A DNA stretch of 64,000 nt from Loripinus fragilis (lineage: Eukaryota; Mollusca; Bivalvia; Lucinida; Lucinidae). The stretch spans positions 73,924,665 to 73,988,664 of the forward strand of contig OZ026517.1 of NCBI GenBank assembly GCA_964019695.1, written 5' to 3'. Shown here piece after piece: positions 24,668-36,196 of this stretch (position 1 is its first letter; each line of letters starts with the position of its first letter). The notes below the pieces were generated by a model. That model saw only the letters and a program-made list of their open reading frames with translations, searched no databases and had not been told where the DNA came from. Both the position numbers and the translations under genes were made by a program.

Positions 24668-25274
24668 AGTTGGGATATGAAAATTGGTTACTTGTAGAAA
24701 ATCTTTTCAAAATAGCAATAATATGGTTTATATGACAAACGGAAGTGTCCCTCGTAGCGGTTAGATGTGTCTTACCAACTTGGGGTGGTATATTATAACA
24801 AAATTCGATTCCTTCACTTGATTCGTATTAATCTTGAATGAATAATATCTTCTACACACAAACAGTCTGATTATTCCCGAATGTTAAATTAGCTATATCT
24901 AGTTAGAGACTAATGTATAAAAGTGGAATGAATGGTATGGACAAACGCAGACTAGAGAAATTTAGACACACTTTCTTTCGTTAGCACTCACAAAGGTTGG
25001 TAAGAGAATCGCAATTACCGTGTTCAATATTCCATTAGGCATCCATTTGTTTAATTATGACAAAACGAACAGCAGAACCTTTCTCTATCATTTCCGTCTT
25101 CGTTCTTAATCGAAATGACAGTTGCAACGGTAAATGACAGCCGCTACGGTAAAACCACACACTTGAAACACGTTTCAATAATTGATAAAAAATCAGTACA
25201 TAATTAAAGCGCTTTACAAGAAATGTTTTGCAAACTATGACAGATATACACCAGGCTCCCTTATGCACCCTCTG
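24668..25274. other. No gene seen
   Basis: Unassigned intergenic DNA. Confidence 0.4.
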
Positions 25275-25500
25275 TGAGTTGTATAATATGTTCGTTGGAC
25301 CCCCTTATTAAGAACCAAGATGTTAACACTCAATATCTTGGGTCTTATCCGCCATTTTGGACGGTTTCAAGATGGCTGCCTTGAAAAAAGACAAGATGTC
25401 TATATATTGATAATCAGCCTCCAACGATCTGGTATGCTTAATTTTATGAGCAGAACATCTATTAGACCCTCAACTTCATTTCTGATATTAACTAGAAATG
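25275..25500 (+). repeat. Dispersed repeat D1, plus-strand copy
   Basis: GGACCCCCTTATTAAGAACC, TATCTTGGGTCTTATCCGCC, AAGATGGCTGCCTTGAAAAA and TATGAGCAGAACATCTATTA recur in reverse order and orientation at 41,330-41,525. No coding sequence is evident. Element class unknown. Confidence 0.7.
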
Positions 25501-25559
25501 TGTCCATGGGACACGGATGCCCCCGCTATTGTCAAATTCGCATAAATAGGGCACTGACA

Positions 25560-26250
25560 TTAACAAAGGGCCATAACTCTGATTATAATCGGTGGATTTA
25601 ATCCGTAATCGAACTTGACCTGTATTTAATGATTATATACCTGTGTATGAAATATGAATCCAATACACCGATGTATTCAAAAGATGTCACCCGGAAACCA
25701 TTTTTCATATAGAGATCAAGGGCCATAACTCTGATAATAATTGGTGGATTTTGTCCTTAATCGAACTTGACCTGTATTTTATGATTATAAACCTGCGTAT
25801 GAAATATGAATTTAATTCACCAATGTATTCAAAAGATATCGCCCAGAAACCATTTTTCATACCGAGATCAAGGGCCATAACTCTGATAATAATTGGTGGA
25901 TTTTACCCATAATTATACTTGACCTGTATTTAATGATTATATACCTGTGTATGAAATATGAATCCAATACATCAATGTATTCAAAAGATATCGCCCGGAA
26001 ACCATTTTTCATTCGGAGATCAAGGGCCATAACTCTGATAATAAAAGTGGATTTTGTCTGTAATCAAACTTGACCTGAATTTTATGCTTATATACCTGTT
26101 TATGAAATATGAATCCAATACACCAATGTATTCAAAAGATATCGCCCGCAAACATTTTTCGTACGTACGGGACATACGTATGTACGTACGTACGGACGTA
26201 CGGACAAGGGTGATGCTATATGCCCCCCCCCATTATAAATGGCGGGGGCA
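25560..26250 (+). repeat. 152 bp tandem array with G/C hairpin end
   Basis: GGCCATAACTCTGAT recurs at 25,569, 25,721, 25,873 and 26,025, a constant 152 bp period. Each unit contains AACTTGACCTG and AATGTATTCAAAAGAT. The array ends in a CGTACGTACGG stretch and the palindrome GCCCCCCCCCATTATAAATG / GCGGGGGC. Terminal structure suggests a transposable unit rather than a plain satellite. Confidence 0.9.
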
Positions 26251-27774
26251 TAAAAACTTAGCGTATTTTCTTAACATAGTATAATCACCATGGCTGACAG
26301 TTTGAAGTACATTTGTGCATATTTTCGTTTATCTTCAGAAAACGTTTCAATGGTAATTTTGATAATACAATTTATAGTTACATGTTTGAGTTATCATTAA
26401 GTTTGGAGATATGTTCACTCTCGGTATTATTTTAGTCATGTAGTATGACAGCAAAGATGACTGTCATAAATGAGAAATAGGTCCAGAATAGCCAATTGGC
26501 TGTAATAACTTTTTTTTGCCAACTTTTGAATAATAACGATTTTAATAAGATTATGATCAAATACTAGTATTGGCACATCTTATTGGCCGCTGTTACATTT
26601 ACAATGTCATTTCATTCCTCATTACCAGAATCGCCCATTAATCATAAAGCCATCAATCTTTATAATTTTGCTGCATACAAGTTTACTCAACCCATTTTAA
26701 TACGTAGACAGCATTTACTCTACATAAAAATAAATACACCTCTTAATGCATCAATCTCACTGATATTATACAGAAGGACTTTATAAAGGCACCACCTGCT
26801 TAAATGCTGATTAATGTCGAAAAGTGGTTATTTTCATTATGTGAAAAATAAAATTGACAAGTTCCGCCATTTAGCTTGCATTTAATAAGAAAATCGAAAC
26901 GCTGTGGCATATGATTGCCGTGACGTCGCGATAATTCTGAGACAACTCAAATTCAAAAAGTCACAGAGTACCCATACCTTCCATAATGAACGAAAAAAAA
27001 GTTTTTGAACTGATGTTTGTTCTTGAAAGCAAAAGGAAAGACAAAAGCAAATCATGAAGTTTTAGGCCTCTGGCAACCTTCAGTACGTCTACAAGAGGTC
27101 ATTGATTTTTGACGTAAATGTCCGTTTATATCCTAAGGATCAGGAATAATCAAACTCTTTGTGATGCCAACACATACTCCTCAATCAGTTGCATAAAAGA
27201 TAAAAACATTGTGACATGCGCGGACGTCATCCGTCTGTTATTGATGTTTGAAAATTTAAATATGACGTCAGCAAAGAAACGCTGCGAGTGGGAGCGTAAT
27301 AAAACGATTATTTCTGAAAACTTTTGTGTTTTTCCATCTGTTAAGACATCTGGCTAACACCTAAAAGTGTTTGGTTTCAAATTGAATCAAATTCAGATTG
27401 GTCAGACGACAATTGTTGAAAAACACTTACGTCGATATTACGTAAGAATGAACAGCATGAGCAAATCGAAATCATGGCAAATCATGGTCCATTTTGGAAG
27501 AGGATAAAAATGATAAATAACATCATCAAATCAATCATGTGGAAGAAACAGAGAATGTAAAATGGTGCGTTTTTAAAGTCCCTCAGTAGATAATAAAGTT
27601 TAATTTGGCTCTCATAAGATTCATCACTTATTGCAACATTTGTAGTTGAAAGCTTATTTTGGCGCTTCAGAGTTTTACATACACTATATGCTTACATTAG
27701 ATCCAGGAAAACGGGCATCTGAGTCAAAATAGCCTGTAGCCATACCTATATGGAGCTATCTACAATGTGGGTTA
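26251..27774. other. No gene supported
   Basis: The 79-residue ORF at 27,118-27,357 has no recognisable domain and no supporting signal. One perfect CRE octamer TGACGTCA is at 27,263-27,270. Nothing else noted. Confidence 0.4.
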
Positions 27775-27983
27775 ATGTAAGGTAGATATGCAAGGAGATA
27801 GGGGTAGGGTAGAGTTCTTGGCAGGGTAGGGTACATTATGAGCATGATAAGGGGTAGGGTATGAGTATGTGTTTATTTGGTAATGGTAATGGATTAGATA
27901 CACAACCCTTATCCGAACCCTACTCTAGTTTCTACAGATTCTACCATATCCTCTCTTATCCCCTACGCACAGAAACTCCTACA
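27775..27983. repeat. GGGTAG-rich / CCCTAT-rich low-complexity flank (left)
   Basis: Irregular GGGTAGGGTA phrases on the plus strand (27,800-27,870) turn into CTCTTATCCCCTAC phrases. The same character resumes beyond the retrotransposon at 38,910-39,430, so this is the pre-insertion target region, split by the element. Confidence 0.6.
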
Positions 27984-27988
27984 AATAC
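27984..27988. repeat. 5 bp target site duplication, left
   Basis: AATAC immediately before the 5' LTR, repeated exactly at 38,905-38,909 after the 3' LTR. This length is typical of Ty3/gypsy integrases and proves both LTRs belong to one insertion. Confidence 0.95.
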
Positions 27989-28737
27989 TGTCACATATTT
28001 GTGACAGTTTTGAAACTACGCATATCTGGGACACTGAGTTTTAGTGGTTGAGTGTATTTAGCTGGGGCTTTGGCGATGCATGAAGTTATTGGTGAGTGAG
28101 TTGTTTTTAAACAGGTGACTTTGTGGTTGAAGTGCTGGTTCATTCATTGCTTGGCTTTTAAGAGAGACAGACGAAGTGATTCAACACAACTGTAAGTTAG
28201 TTATTTTACTTGTAAATACCCCAATAACGCGGCCTGATCATTGCATATTCCAACACTAATATCGCCAGAAAAGTTGCTTTCCTGTGTCCAGTCCAATTTT
28301 ACATAGATGGCTCCAGACAAGTATTTTATCCCAAATAAGTGTAAGCAGTGCCTCAGATAAGTAGTAGCGAAAATCCATTATTCCTGAAAACCTATGTGTA
28401 TAATTCTTAGTCCAGATAAGGGTAGTTGATGCAATGCGCATTCATTGCTCCAGAGCAGCAGTATTTGCGCATGCGCATACTATTAAATGAATAAGTTTGA
28501 AATCCAATCTGATTTTAATACAATATATCGTATGGTTTATGTAGATAGTTTTACATTGTATGATTGCATGAATTATGCTGTATTTTAAGTCAATGTCCCA
28601 TAATGCCGTTTGCATTTGCATAAGACTTAGTGCACTTACATTTTCTTGTAGGTGGCTTTTTGTGGTTTTATACGTCGACTCTAGAATCTACACTGTTATG
28701 CAAAATACCAGCCATTCAATTATGTAGATCTAGCTAG

Positions 28738-28940
28738 CCTGTGTGTCGTTACTAAATTACCTGTGTGGTGTAACTAAGCCTGTGTGGCGAAACTTATTTA
28801 CCTGTGTGGTTTAACTTCATTGCCTGTGTGGCGTTAATATGGCCTGTGTGGCGTTAACTTGCCTGTGTGGCGTTGATATAGCCTGTGTGGCTTTGATATA
28901 GCCTGTGTGGCGCTAACTTTGCCTGTGTGGCGTCAGTTAT
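28738..28940 (+). repeat. Minisatellite 1 inside the LTR (CCTGTGTGGCG units)
   Basis: About nine units of roughly 20-22 bp built on GCCTGTGTGGCGTTAACTT. The same array, almost base for base, is in the 3' LTR at 38,128-38,330, so it was part of the element before insertion. Confidence 0.9.
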
Positions 28941-28994
28941 ATACGTTAGTAAATTACCTACGTGATGAATGAATCTACATAACTTTATGGCATG

Positions 28995-29262
28995 GTAAAT
29001 GGTCTGGTGTGGTGTCCGTTACGTTATATAGTCTGATGCGGACTGGTCTGGTGGAGTATCCATTACGCTATATGGTCTGGTGTGGACTGGTCTGGTGTGG
29101 TATCAATTACACTACAAGGTCTGGTGTGGACTGGTCTGGTGGTGCCTGTTACGCATATGGTCTGGTGTGGACTAGTCTAGTACGGTCTGCTATGGTGTAT
29201 GGTTTGGGACAACCTGGTCTGGTGCAAAGTTGCTATGGTTAAGCGCAGTCTGGTCCGAGATG
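28995..29262 (+). repeat. Minisatellite 2 inside the LTR (GGTCTGGTGTGGACT units)
   Basis: Degenerate GGTCTGGTGTGGACTGGTCT units with interspersed TTACGCTATA. It is mirrored in the 3' LTR at 38,388-38,660. The ORFs across it (77 and 122 residues in the two LTRs) are repeat-derived. Confidence 0.88.
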
Positions 29263-29364
29263 GTGGAGTCCTTGATACATGTATGGTAACGGTGGTGGTG
29301 TAGATAAACAATACAATTGACATTGACTTTATACAAAGTGACACTTAGCGTTTTATATATAATT

Positions 29365-29973
29365 GAGCGCCGATCTGACAAAAGGGTCCTTCGGGCATTT
29401 TAGCAGTTTTTGTGTGATCAAAATTTCAAAAATGTCTAAATTTTCAAGATTTTGCATGTTCTTACAGCAGAGTCAAAGTGCTTTTAACATGTAATACATT
29501 CAAAGGCGCAAACAATTCTGATAAAATTAAGTGATACGTATAATGTGTGTTGCCATGACAACAGCTTTGCATATGGACTACACACTTCCTTTAAAACAGG
29601 GTACCTCATTTCCAATGCTTTTGTAAACACGGGATGTGCGTATGTGGGCTATTTGTGCAGTCTATGCAATTGTTTACACATAAAATATACAGAAACACGG
29701 AGGATTCTTGAAAAAATGCTACTAGCGTCTTTGTATTAGCGTCATATGTTAAAATAATGGTGTTGACGTCAGAACGTCATTAACAACGTTAAGTGACGTC
29801 ATGTTTAAAACGCATAATCTATACGAGTTTAAACGCTCATATCTTTGTTATTTGTAAAGATAATCTCTTCAAATTTTCTTTAATTGTTCACAACAGCTAG
29901 GTCTGTCTTTCTCTGTAAATATCTCACTTTTGACTTTTATTGCCAGAAGGTCCCTATTGTCAGATCTTGGCTC
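29365..29973. mobile_element. 609 bp MITE inserted in the 5' LTR
   Basis: The terminal inverted repeats are GAGCGCCGATCTGACAAAAG on the left and, as reverse complement of the right end, GAGCCAAGATCTGACAATAG, continuing for about 34 bp. The 3' LTR lacks the insertion and shows the empty AT-rich site. Two CRE octamers lie inside (29,764-29,771 and 29,794-29,801). No transposase ORF. Confidence 0.88.
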
Positions 29974-30129
29974 ATATATATATGCTTTTACATAGTGTAA
30001 GAATATGTGAAAAATAAATGCATATATATATTTGTATATGGTATATCTGGTTTGTTATAATGGCTTGTAGTCTGGGAGAACACAATAACAAAAGAATCCT
30101 GCATCACAATTGAGGGAAATTGTGACAAC

Positions 30130-30147
30130 TGGGGATCTCGGCAGGAT
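30130..30147 (+). other. Candidate primer-binding site
   Basis: TGGGGATCTCGGCAGG starts 2 bp after the 5' LTR. Its TGG would pair with a tRNA 3'-CCA, and the following bases resemble an acceptor stem and T-arm complement. I could not name the tRNA. Confidence 0.6.
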
Positions 30148-30260
30148 CCTTTTAAATTTGATAAGGATAATTATATATTGTGTGCATATTTTTGTCTGAT
30201 TACAAGTTTATTTTGACAATCTAGTGAATACAAATATATGTACAGGGTCACGTGAACACA

Positions 30261-32148
30261 ATGGATCTTGTAGACAAAATAGTGGCTAGAAGGTGATAGA
30301 CTGGTTGAATTTGTACCAGAGCATGAAGTGAAAGAACAAAAGAAAGAGGAAGAGGCTGTAGCTAGAGAAGAGAGAAAGTTAGAAAGAGAGTTAAAAAAAT
30401 CTGAGCTGGAGCATTCGTTGAAATTAGAAATGCTTGCTAAGGAAATTGAGTTAGAAAAAGTTAAGGCAGAGCATGCTTCTGCTATACCTTATTCAAGCTC
30501 TAAAACAGATGTTAAAGCTAAAATCCGCAAATTGCCCCCTTTTAATGAACAGCGTGATAACATGGATGCATACCTGAAGAGGTTTGAAAGATTTGCTGAA
30601 AGTGCAGGTTGGAATCGTGATCGCTGGGCTACTAATCTGAGTGCATTATTGCAAGGTACCGCTTTAGATGTATACTCACGGCTTTCTAGTACAGAAGCTG
30701 TAGATTATGACGTACTCCGTGAGTCACTTTTAAAAAGATTTCAGCTCACAGAAGAAGGATTCAGACTTAAGTTCAGGAAAAGTACTCCAGAAAAAGGTGA
30801 GACAGCATCACAATTTGTAACACGGATAGACAATTATCTATCACGTTGGATGGATTTAGCTAAAGTAGATGAGACATATGTAGGTATACGTGATTTGTTT
30901 TTATGTGAGCAATTCATGAATTCTGTCCATAAGAATTTGCAGGTTTTCTTGAAAGAACACAAGGTAAAGTCAGTTCGTGAAATGGCAGAGTTAGCTGAAC
31001 AGTATCATGAAGCACATGGTTCTTTAAGTGAGACGAATGCACACAAATCAAAGGTAGATAGCTTGTCCAGTTCATGTAACCAAGCAGTCTCAAAGGACCC
31101 TGATCACAAAACAAATACTGAAAAAGAAAGATTTTGTTACTTTTGTCACAGCAGTGATCATTTTGTTCGAAATTGCCCAAAGAAAATAAACAGTCCTTCT
31201 AAAACTGCTGGTCTAGTAGACAGAGGTAGAGGTCAAGGCAATTCAGGTAGAAATATATCTAGTAGAGGTCGAGGTCGTTATCAAAGTGATGGTTTAGGAT
31301 GGTCAGGTAAGAATAATAGCAATACAGATGATACTGCTCCAAAGTCTGTAGCTTGTTGCATTTTTCCAGAAGAAGGACTGCATGAGTGTTGTATCATTGA
31401 AAACAAAGCACAATTGAAATGTGGACATGATTTACCATCACTGAGTGCAGCATGCAAAGGTAATAACTCTCAATGGGTCAGAAACAGTAGTACTGGGATG
31501 CCAGTTGAGACTGGATATGTTGGGAAACATAGGGTTAATGTTTTGAGAGATAATGGGTGTAGTACAGCAGTAGTGAAGCGCAGCTTAGTTGAACCTAATC
31601 AGATTACCGGTAAGTATCAACATTGTGTTCTGATAGATGGTACAGTGAAAAAAGTAGAAGTTGCCAATATTTATGTAGACACACCATTTTATAAAGGTCA
31701 TTTAGAGGTCTTGTGTATGGAACAGCCAATTTACGACCTTATAATTGGAAATATCAGTGGTGTGAAAGATCCATTTGTTGAAACCACAATTACTTTGCCA
31801 GACAATGACATGACAAAGCAAACAGAACATTCAAAGGATGACCAAGGTAATACGAAAGCCACAGTTGACATTGCACAAGGTGTGCAGACGAGAGCCCAGA
31901 AGGAGAAGGAGAAAGGTAAAGTAAAACCTCTTAAGGTAGTAAATCCAATTGCAGAAATAAGCTTGGTGGAAATTAAAGAGGCTCAAAATGGTGATGAAAC
32001 ATTGTTAGTTCCAAAAAAGATGGCAGAAAGGAGCGAGAAGAAGGTATCTAAGAATGGTAGTACACATTGGTATGTAGAAGAAAAGGGTATTCTCTATAGG
32101 AAATTTAGTCTGAACATGTTGAACATGGTAAGTTGTTCAAACAGTTAA
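30261..32148 (+). pseudogene. gag and aspartic protease of the retrotransposon (broken)
   Basis: Gag packages element RNA; the protease cleaves the polyprotein. The open frame covers 30,283-32,148. Counting from 30,328, an acidic-basic coiled coil (about residues 1-50, KKEEEAVAREERKLERELKK) is followed by the gag core (about 60-230), a canonical CCHC zinc knuckle (C-x2-C-x4-H-x4-C, residues 270-283), and an RG-rich basic stretch (about 290-320). The protease region lies near residues 390-475. Its catalytic triplet reads D-N-G (408-410) instead of D-T/S-G. A possible native ATG at 30,261 is out of frame, so one frameshift lies near 30,280-30,290. The C-terminal 90 residues are the spacer that usually precedes integrase, directly following protease with no RT between. 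The frame shifts again near 32,110-32,133. Confidence 0.88.
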
Positions 32149-33240
32149 TGGTTCCAATAGGGTATAGACAGCATGTTCTGAGATTAGGGCATGATTCCAT
32201 ACTTTCAGGGCACTTAGGCATAAAAAAGATGACAAACAAAATACTGTCAGAATTTTATTGGCCTGGTGTACAGGGTGATATAATAAGGTACTGTCGCTCA
32301 TGTGATATTTGTCAGAGAACATTTCCAAAAGGTAAAGTTCAGAAAGTACCCATTACTGATATGCCATTGATAGATACACCATTTGCTAGAGTTGCTATTG
32401 ACTTAGTGGGGCCAATTCATTCCCCATCAGAAAGAGGTAACCGATTTATACTCACAGTAGTAGACTATGCTTCAAGATATCCAGAAGCCATACCACTTAA
32501 AAGGATTGATTCAGAGACAGTTGCAGAAGCTCTGTTAGATATATTCAGTAGAGTTGGATTTCCTAGGGAAATATTGACAGACTTAGGTAAACAGTTTACT
32601 TCAGACCTTATGCAAACTGTATGTAGATTAGTTTCAATCAGTCATTTAACCACAAGTCCATATCATCCCCAATGTAATGGCCTCGTAGAAAGATTTAATG
32701 GGACTTTAAAGTCGATGCTACGCAAAATGTGTGAGGAGCAGCCTACCCAGTGGGATAGATATATTTCACCTCTTTTATTTGCGTACAGGGAAGCTAAACA
32801 AGAAAGTCTGGGATTTTCACCATTTGAAATTATATATGGTAGGTCAGTAAGGGGTCCTTTGACTATTTTGAAGGAGTTGTGGACAAAAGATGTCCCAGTG
32901 GATGAACTTAAATCAACATATCAGTATGTACTTGATTTAAATGAGAGGTTAGAAGAAACTACAAAACTAGCTCAATCTGAATTGAAGAAGTCGCAACAAA
33001 GGTATAAAAAATATGCAAATCAAAGGTCAAAAGATAGACACTTCCAGGAAGGTGATAAGGTACTTCTTTTATTACCGACGGACAATAACAAGTTACTTAT
33101 GCAGTGGAAAGGTCCGTATGAGATAAAAGAAAAAGTAACACCACACGATTATAGGATATGTGTCAAAGGTAAAATCAAACTGTTTCATGCTAATATGCTG
33201 AAAAAGTACATAGAACGTACAGAATCTGCATCAATGGGTG
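32109..33240 (+). pseudogene. Integrase domain (Ty3/gypsy type, DD35E)
   Basis: Inserts the cDNA copy into host DNA. Counting residues from 32,133: an HHCC zinc finger (H20, H27, and Cys in CRSCDIC at 54-60), then the catalytic triad D90 (in AIDLVGP), D150 (in LTDLGKQF) and E186 (in GLVERFNG). D150 to E186 is the D-x35-E spacing of this family. A GPY/F-type module follows (WKGPYE, 325-330), ending with KLFHANMLKKYIE. No chromodomain is seen. Nothing within the domain itself is broken. The frame has no ATG near its start and overlaps the gag-protease frame by about 40 bp in another phase, so expression as a fusion would need a frameshift. It lies directly upstream of RT, the reverse of the usual Ty3/gypsy order. 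Confidence 0.93.
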
Positions 33241-34796
33241 TCATAGAGACGTTAAACAGAGAAACAAAGGATGAATCTGAAGATGATAGCAGAGGTATTA
33301 TGGCACAGGTATGTGTTGCAGTTGTGACAGAAGACCCAACTGAAAATAGAGAAATAGACTATGGCCAAACGAATAAGATGAGTTTACCAAACCTGACACC
33401 TGAAGAATCTATTCATGACATTAAAATCAATCCAAATTTATCTGACCAGCAGAAGAAAGAATTGTTGGATCTGGTAAGTGAGTTTTCTGATGTTATCACT
33501 GATATTCCTGGGCATACTAACTTGATAGAGCATAATATCAAGTTAACATCTAATGAACCCGTTAGATCTAAACCATACCCAGTACCATTTGCCTTACATG
33601 AGAATATAAAAAAAGAAATCCAGTCTATGTTACAAATGGGTATCATTTAGCATTCAGATTCACCATATGCGTCCCCAGTTAATATCGTAAAAAAGAGTGA
33701 TGGTAGCAATCGGTTCTGCGTAGAATATCGCAAACTAAACAGAATAATAATCTTTGATGCTGAGCCAGTAGGTAATGCTGACCAAATATTTACAAAACTT
33801 TACAAGTTAGACCTCACAAAAGGCTATTGGCAGATCAAAATGAAAGACACGTGCATTCCTTTAACTGCATTCATTACATCAGAAGGTCTATTTGCATTTC
33901 GCAGAATGCCATTTGGTTTGGTCAATTCGGGAGCAACATTCTGTCGAAGGATGCGGAATTTGTTGTACGGTCTAGATCAGGTTGAGAATTTTATAGATGA
34001 TGTCATAGAACATACAGAGACATGGTAGGGTCATTTAACCATTTTGAGGAATCTGTTGACTAGACTAAGGAAAGCTCATTTAACAGTTAAACTGTCAAAG
34101 TGCATATTTGGTTTTACGTCTGTTGCATTTCTAGGCCATGTTGTCGGTGATAGTATTCTTATGCCTTCTCCTGACAAACTGATCCAAATTCAGCGTTGTC
34201 CAAGACCAACAACGAAGAAACAGGTAAGATCATTTCTTGGCCTAGTAGGGTATTATCAGAAGTTTATTCCAAACTTCAGTGCTATAGCCTGTGCACTGAC
34301 AGATCTAACACGGAAAGGTAATCCAAATATTGTTGTGTGGTCAAATGAGCATGAAAGCTCCTATAAAGCATTAATTGATGCACTATCCCACCCGCCTGTT
34401 CTTAGGGTACCAGATTTTGAAGAAGTATTTATACTAAGGACTGATGCTTCAAATTATGGTCTAGGTGGAGTTATTTTACAGGAATTTGACAATGTGAAAT
34501 TCCCAGTTGTATATGCCAGCCGTAAACTGAAAGGATCTGAATTGCACTACTCTGTCATTGAGAAAGAGTGTTTTACTGTTGTGTGGGCCATACAGAAGTT
34601 CCAAGTGTATTTGTATGGTAGGGAATTTATCCTTGAAACTGATCACCAACCTCTTCTCTATCTTAATAGGGCAAAGGTTTCAAACCCAAGGATCATGCGC
34701 TGGGCCCTGGCATTACAGCCATATCGTTTCACGGTAAGGGCAATAAAAGGTACTGACAATCTAGGTGCTGATTTCCTCAGCAGAACTTTGCCTTAA
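33241..34796 (+). pseudogene. Reverse transcriptase and RNase H (two in-frame stops)
   Basis: Same frame as integrase. A linker (about 33,241-33,400) leads into the RT entry region. RT motifs in order: SPYASPVNIVKKSDGSNRFC, KLDLTKGYWQIKM, FAFRRMPFGLVNSGATF, and the catalytic FIDDVI at 33,990-34,007 (the Y-x-D-D box with F first). RNase H (about 34,380-34,796) has RTDASNYGLGG with its first Asp at 34,443, IEKECFTVVWAI, ETDHQPL and DNLGADFLSR. Amber stops TAG lie at 33,648-33,650 and 34,026-34,028, each within conserved blocks. Both are single-base changes from sense codons, so simple decay is the likeliest reading. RNase H ends at the pol terminus, with no integrase after it. Confidence 0.92.
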
Positions 34797-34829
34797 TTGG
34801 TAAAACAAAATGTATTTGTTTTCTTAATC

Positions 34830-34839
34830 AGGGGGATAT
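34830..34839 (+). other. Polypurine tract
   Basis: AGGGGGATAT lies immediately before the 3' LTR, the expected place for plus-strand cDNA priming. Confidence 0.75.
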
Positions 34840-35999
34840 TGTCACATATTTGTGACAGTTTTGAAACTACGCATATCTGGGACACTGAGTTTTAGTGGTT
34901 GAGTGTATTTAGCTGGGGCTTTGGCGATGCATGAAGTTATTGGTGAGTGAGTTGTTTTTAAACAGGTGATTTTGTGGTTGAAGTGCTGGTTCATTCATTG
35001 CTTGGCTTTTGAGAGAGACAGACGAAGTGATTCAACACAACTGTAAGTTAGTTATTTTACTTGTAAATACCCCAATAACGCGGCCTGATCATTGCATATT
35101 CCAACACTAATATCGCCAGATAAGTTGCTTTCCTGTGTCCAGTCCAATTTTACATAGGTGGCTCCAGACAAGTATTTTATCCCAAATAAGTGTAAGCAGT
35201 GCCTCAGATAAGTAGTGGCGAAAATCCCTTATTCCTGAAAACCTATGCGTATAATTCTTAGTCCAGATAAGGGTAGTTGATGCAATGCGCATTCATTGTT
35301 CCAGAGTAGCAGTATTTGCGCATGCGAATACTATTAAATGAATAAGCATGAAATCCAATCTGATTTTAATACAAGATATTGTATGGTTTATGTAGATTTA
35401 CATTGTATGATTGCATGAATTATGCTGTACTTTAAGTCAATGTCCCATAATGCCGTTTGCATTTGCATAAGAATTAGTGCACTTACATTTTCTTGTAGGT
35501 GGCTTTTTGTGGTTTTATACGTCGACTCTAAAGTACTGCCGCATTAATAAGAAACGCGAAAAATCGACTTTAAGAGCATCTTTTCACGTTATTTTCTCTA
35601 GAAATTTTCGATATGCGAATAGAAAAAGCTGCAGTATTTTTTGACAAAATTTTCATTTTGGTGTTTTTAATGTGTTTTTCTGTAATTAGATGGAATTTTG
35701 GCATATTTTTGGTTCTTTTCAACGGGGGAGTATTACTGTTGATAGAATGGACATAAACTGACCCAGTTTATTAATAATATGCAACGGTTGACTAAATAAT
35801 TCGATGTCGTTCAGGTCAGTGATCCTCGTGTTGGTTATATACTGAACAAAAGAAAAAACGCTACACCTGAATTGTTTGCCATTTATATGCAAAATAATGC
35901 AATCCAGTAAAGCAAATGAAAGTATATCTGACTGTTCAAAGACTAGGTTATGCATAAAGTAACAGGTTTACGGATGTTGTGCCGAGGAAACACATGGAA

Positions 36000-36196
36000 G
36001 TAAGAAAGAGGGCAAAGATCAGGAATCGATACAATCAAGCCCACACCTGACCCAGGATACCAATTGGAAAGTGACACTTTCACAATTAGGCATTACAAAT
36101 GACAGCCAATAGGTCAGCCCTTTCCAAGCATGGGACCACAAGGCATCAATAAACAGACGCGTACGAAAGCATAACGAAAACAAGACAGAAAAATGT
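36000..36196 (-). repeat. Family B 3' fragment nested in the 2.5 kb element
   Basis: GGCAAAGATCAGGAATCGAT through CAAGACAGAAAAA; the usual terminus is altered (AAGTAAGAAAGAGGGC). It lies in the element that lies in the LTR, the third nesting level. Confidence 0.8.

Larger units (their letters stand above)
27989..30127 (+). repeat. 5' LTR
   Basis: Starts TGTCACA and ends TGTGACA, a perfect 7 bp inverted repeat with canonical TG...CA ends. Without the MITE at 29,365-29,973 it is about 1.53 kb, equal to the 3' LTR without its insertion. By eye, roughly 17 substitutions and one 6 bp indel separate the first ~690 bp of the two LTRs, so the insertion is not very recent. AATAAA at 30,013-30,018 is the likely polyadenylation signal. 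Confidence 0.93.

Noticed and set aside
27118..27357. 79-residue ORF as a gene
   Set aside because: No domain, no supporting signal, composition like random AT-rich DNA.
27775..27983. Interstitial telomeric repeat
   Set aside because: The GGGTAG phrases are irregular and do not form TTAGGG arrays.
28738..28940. CRISPR-like array
   Set aside because: Units are contiguous minisatellite repeats without unique spacers, in a eukaryotic LTR.
33648..34028. Programmed readthrough at the two TAG codons
   Set aside because: Other lesions in the element (two frameshifts, altered protease triplet) point to decay; no downstream readthrough signal was recognised.
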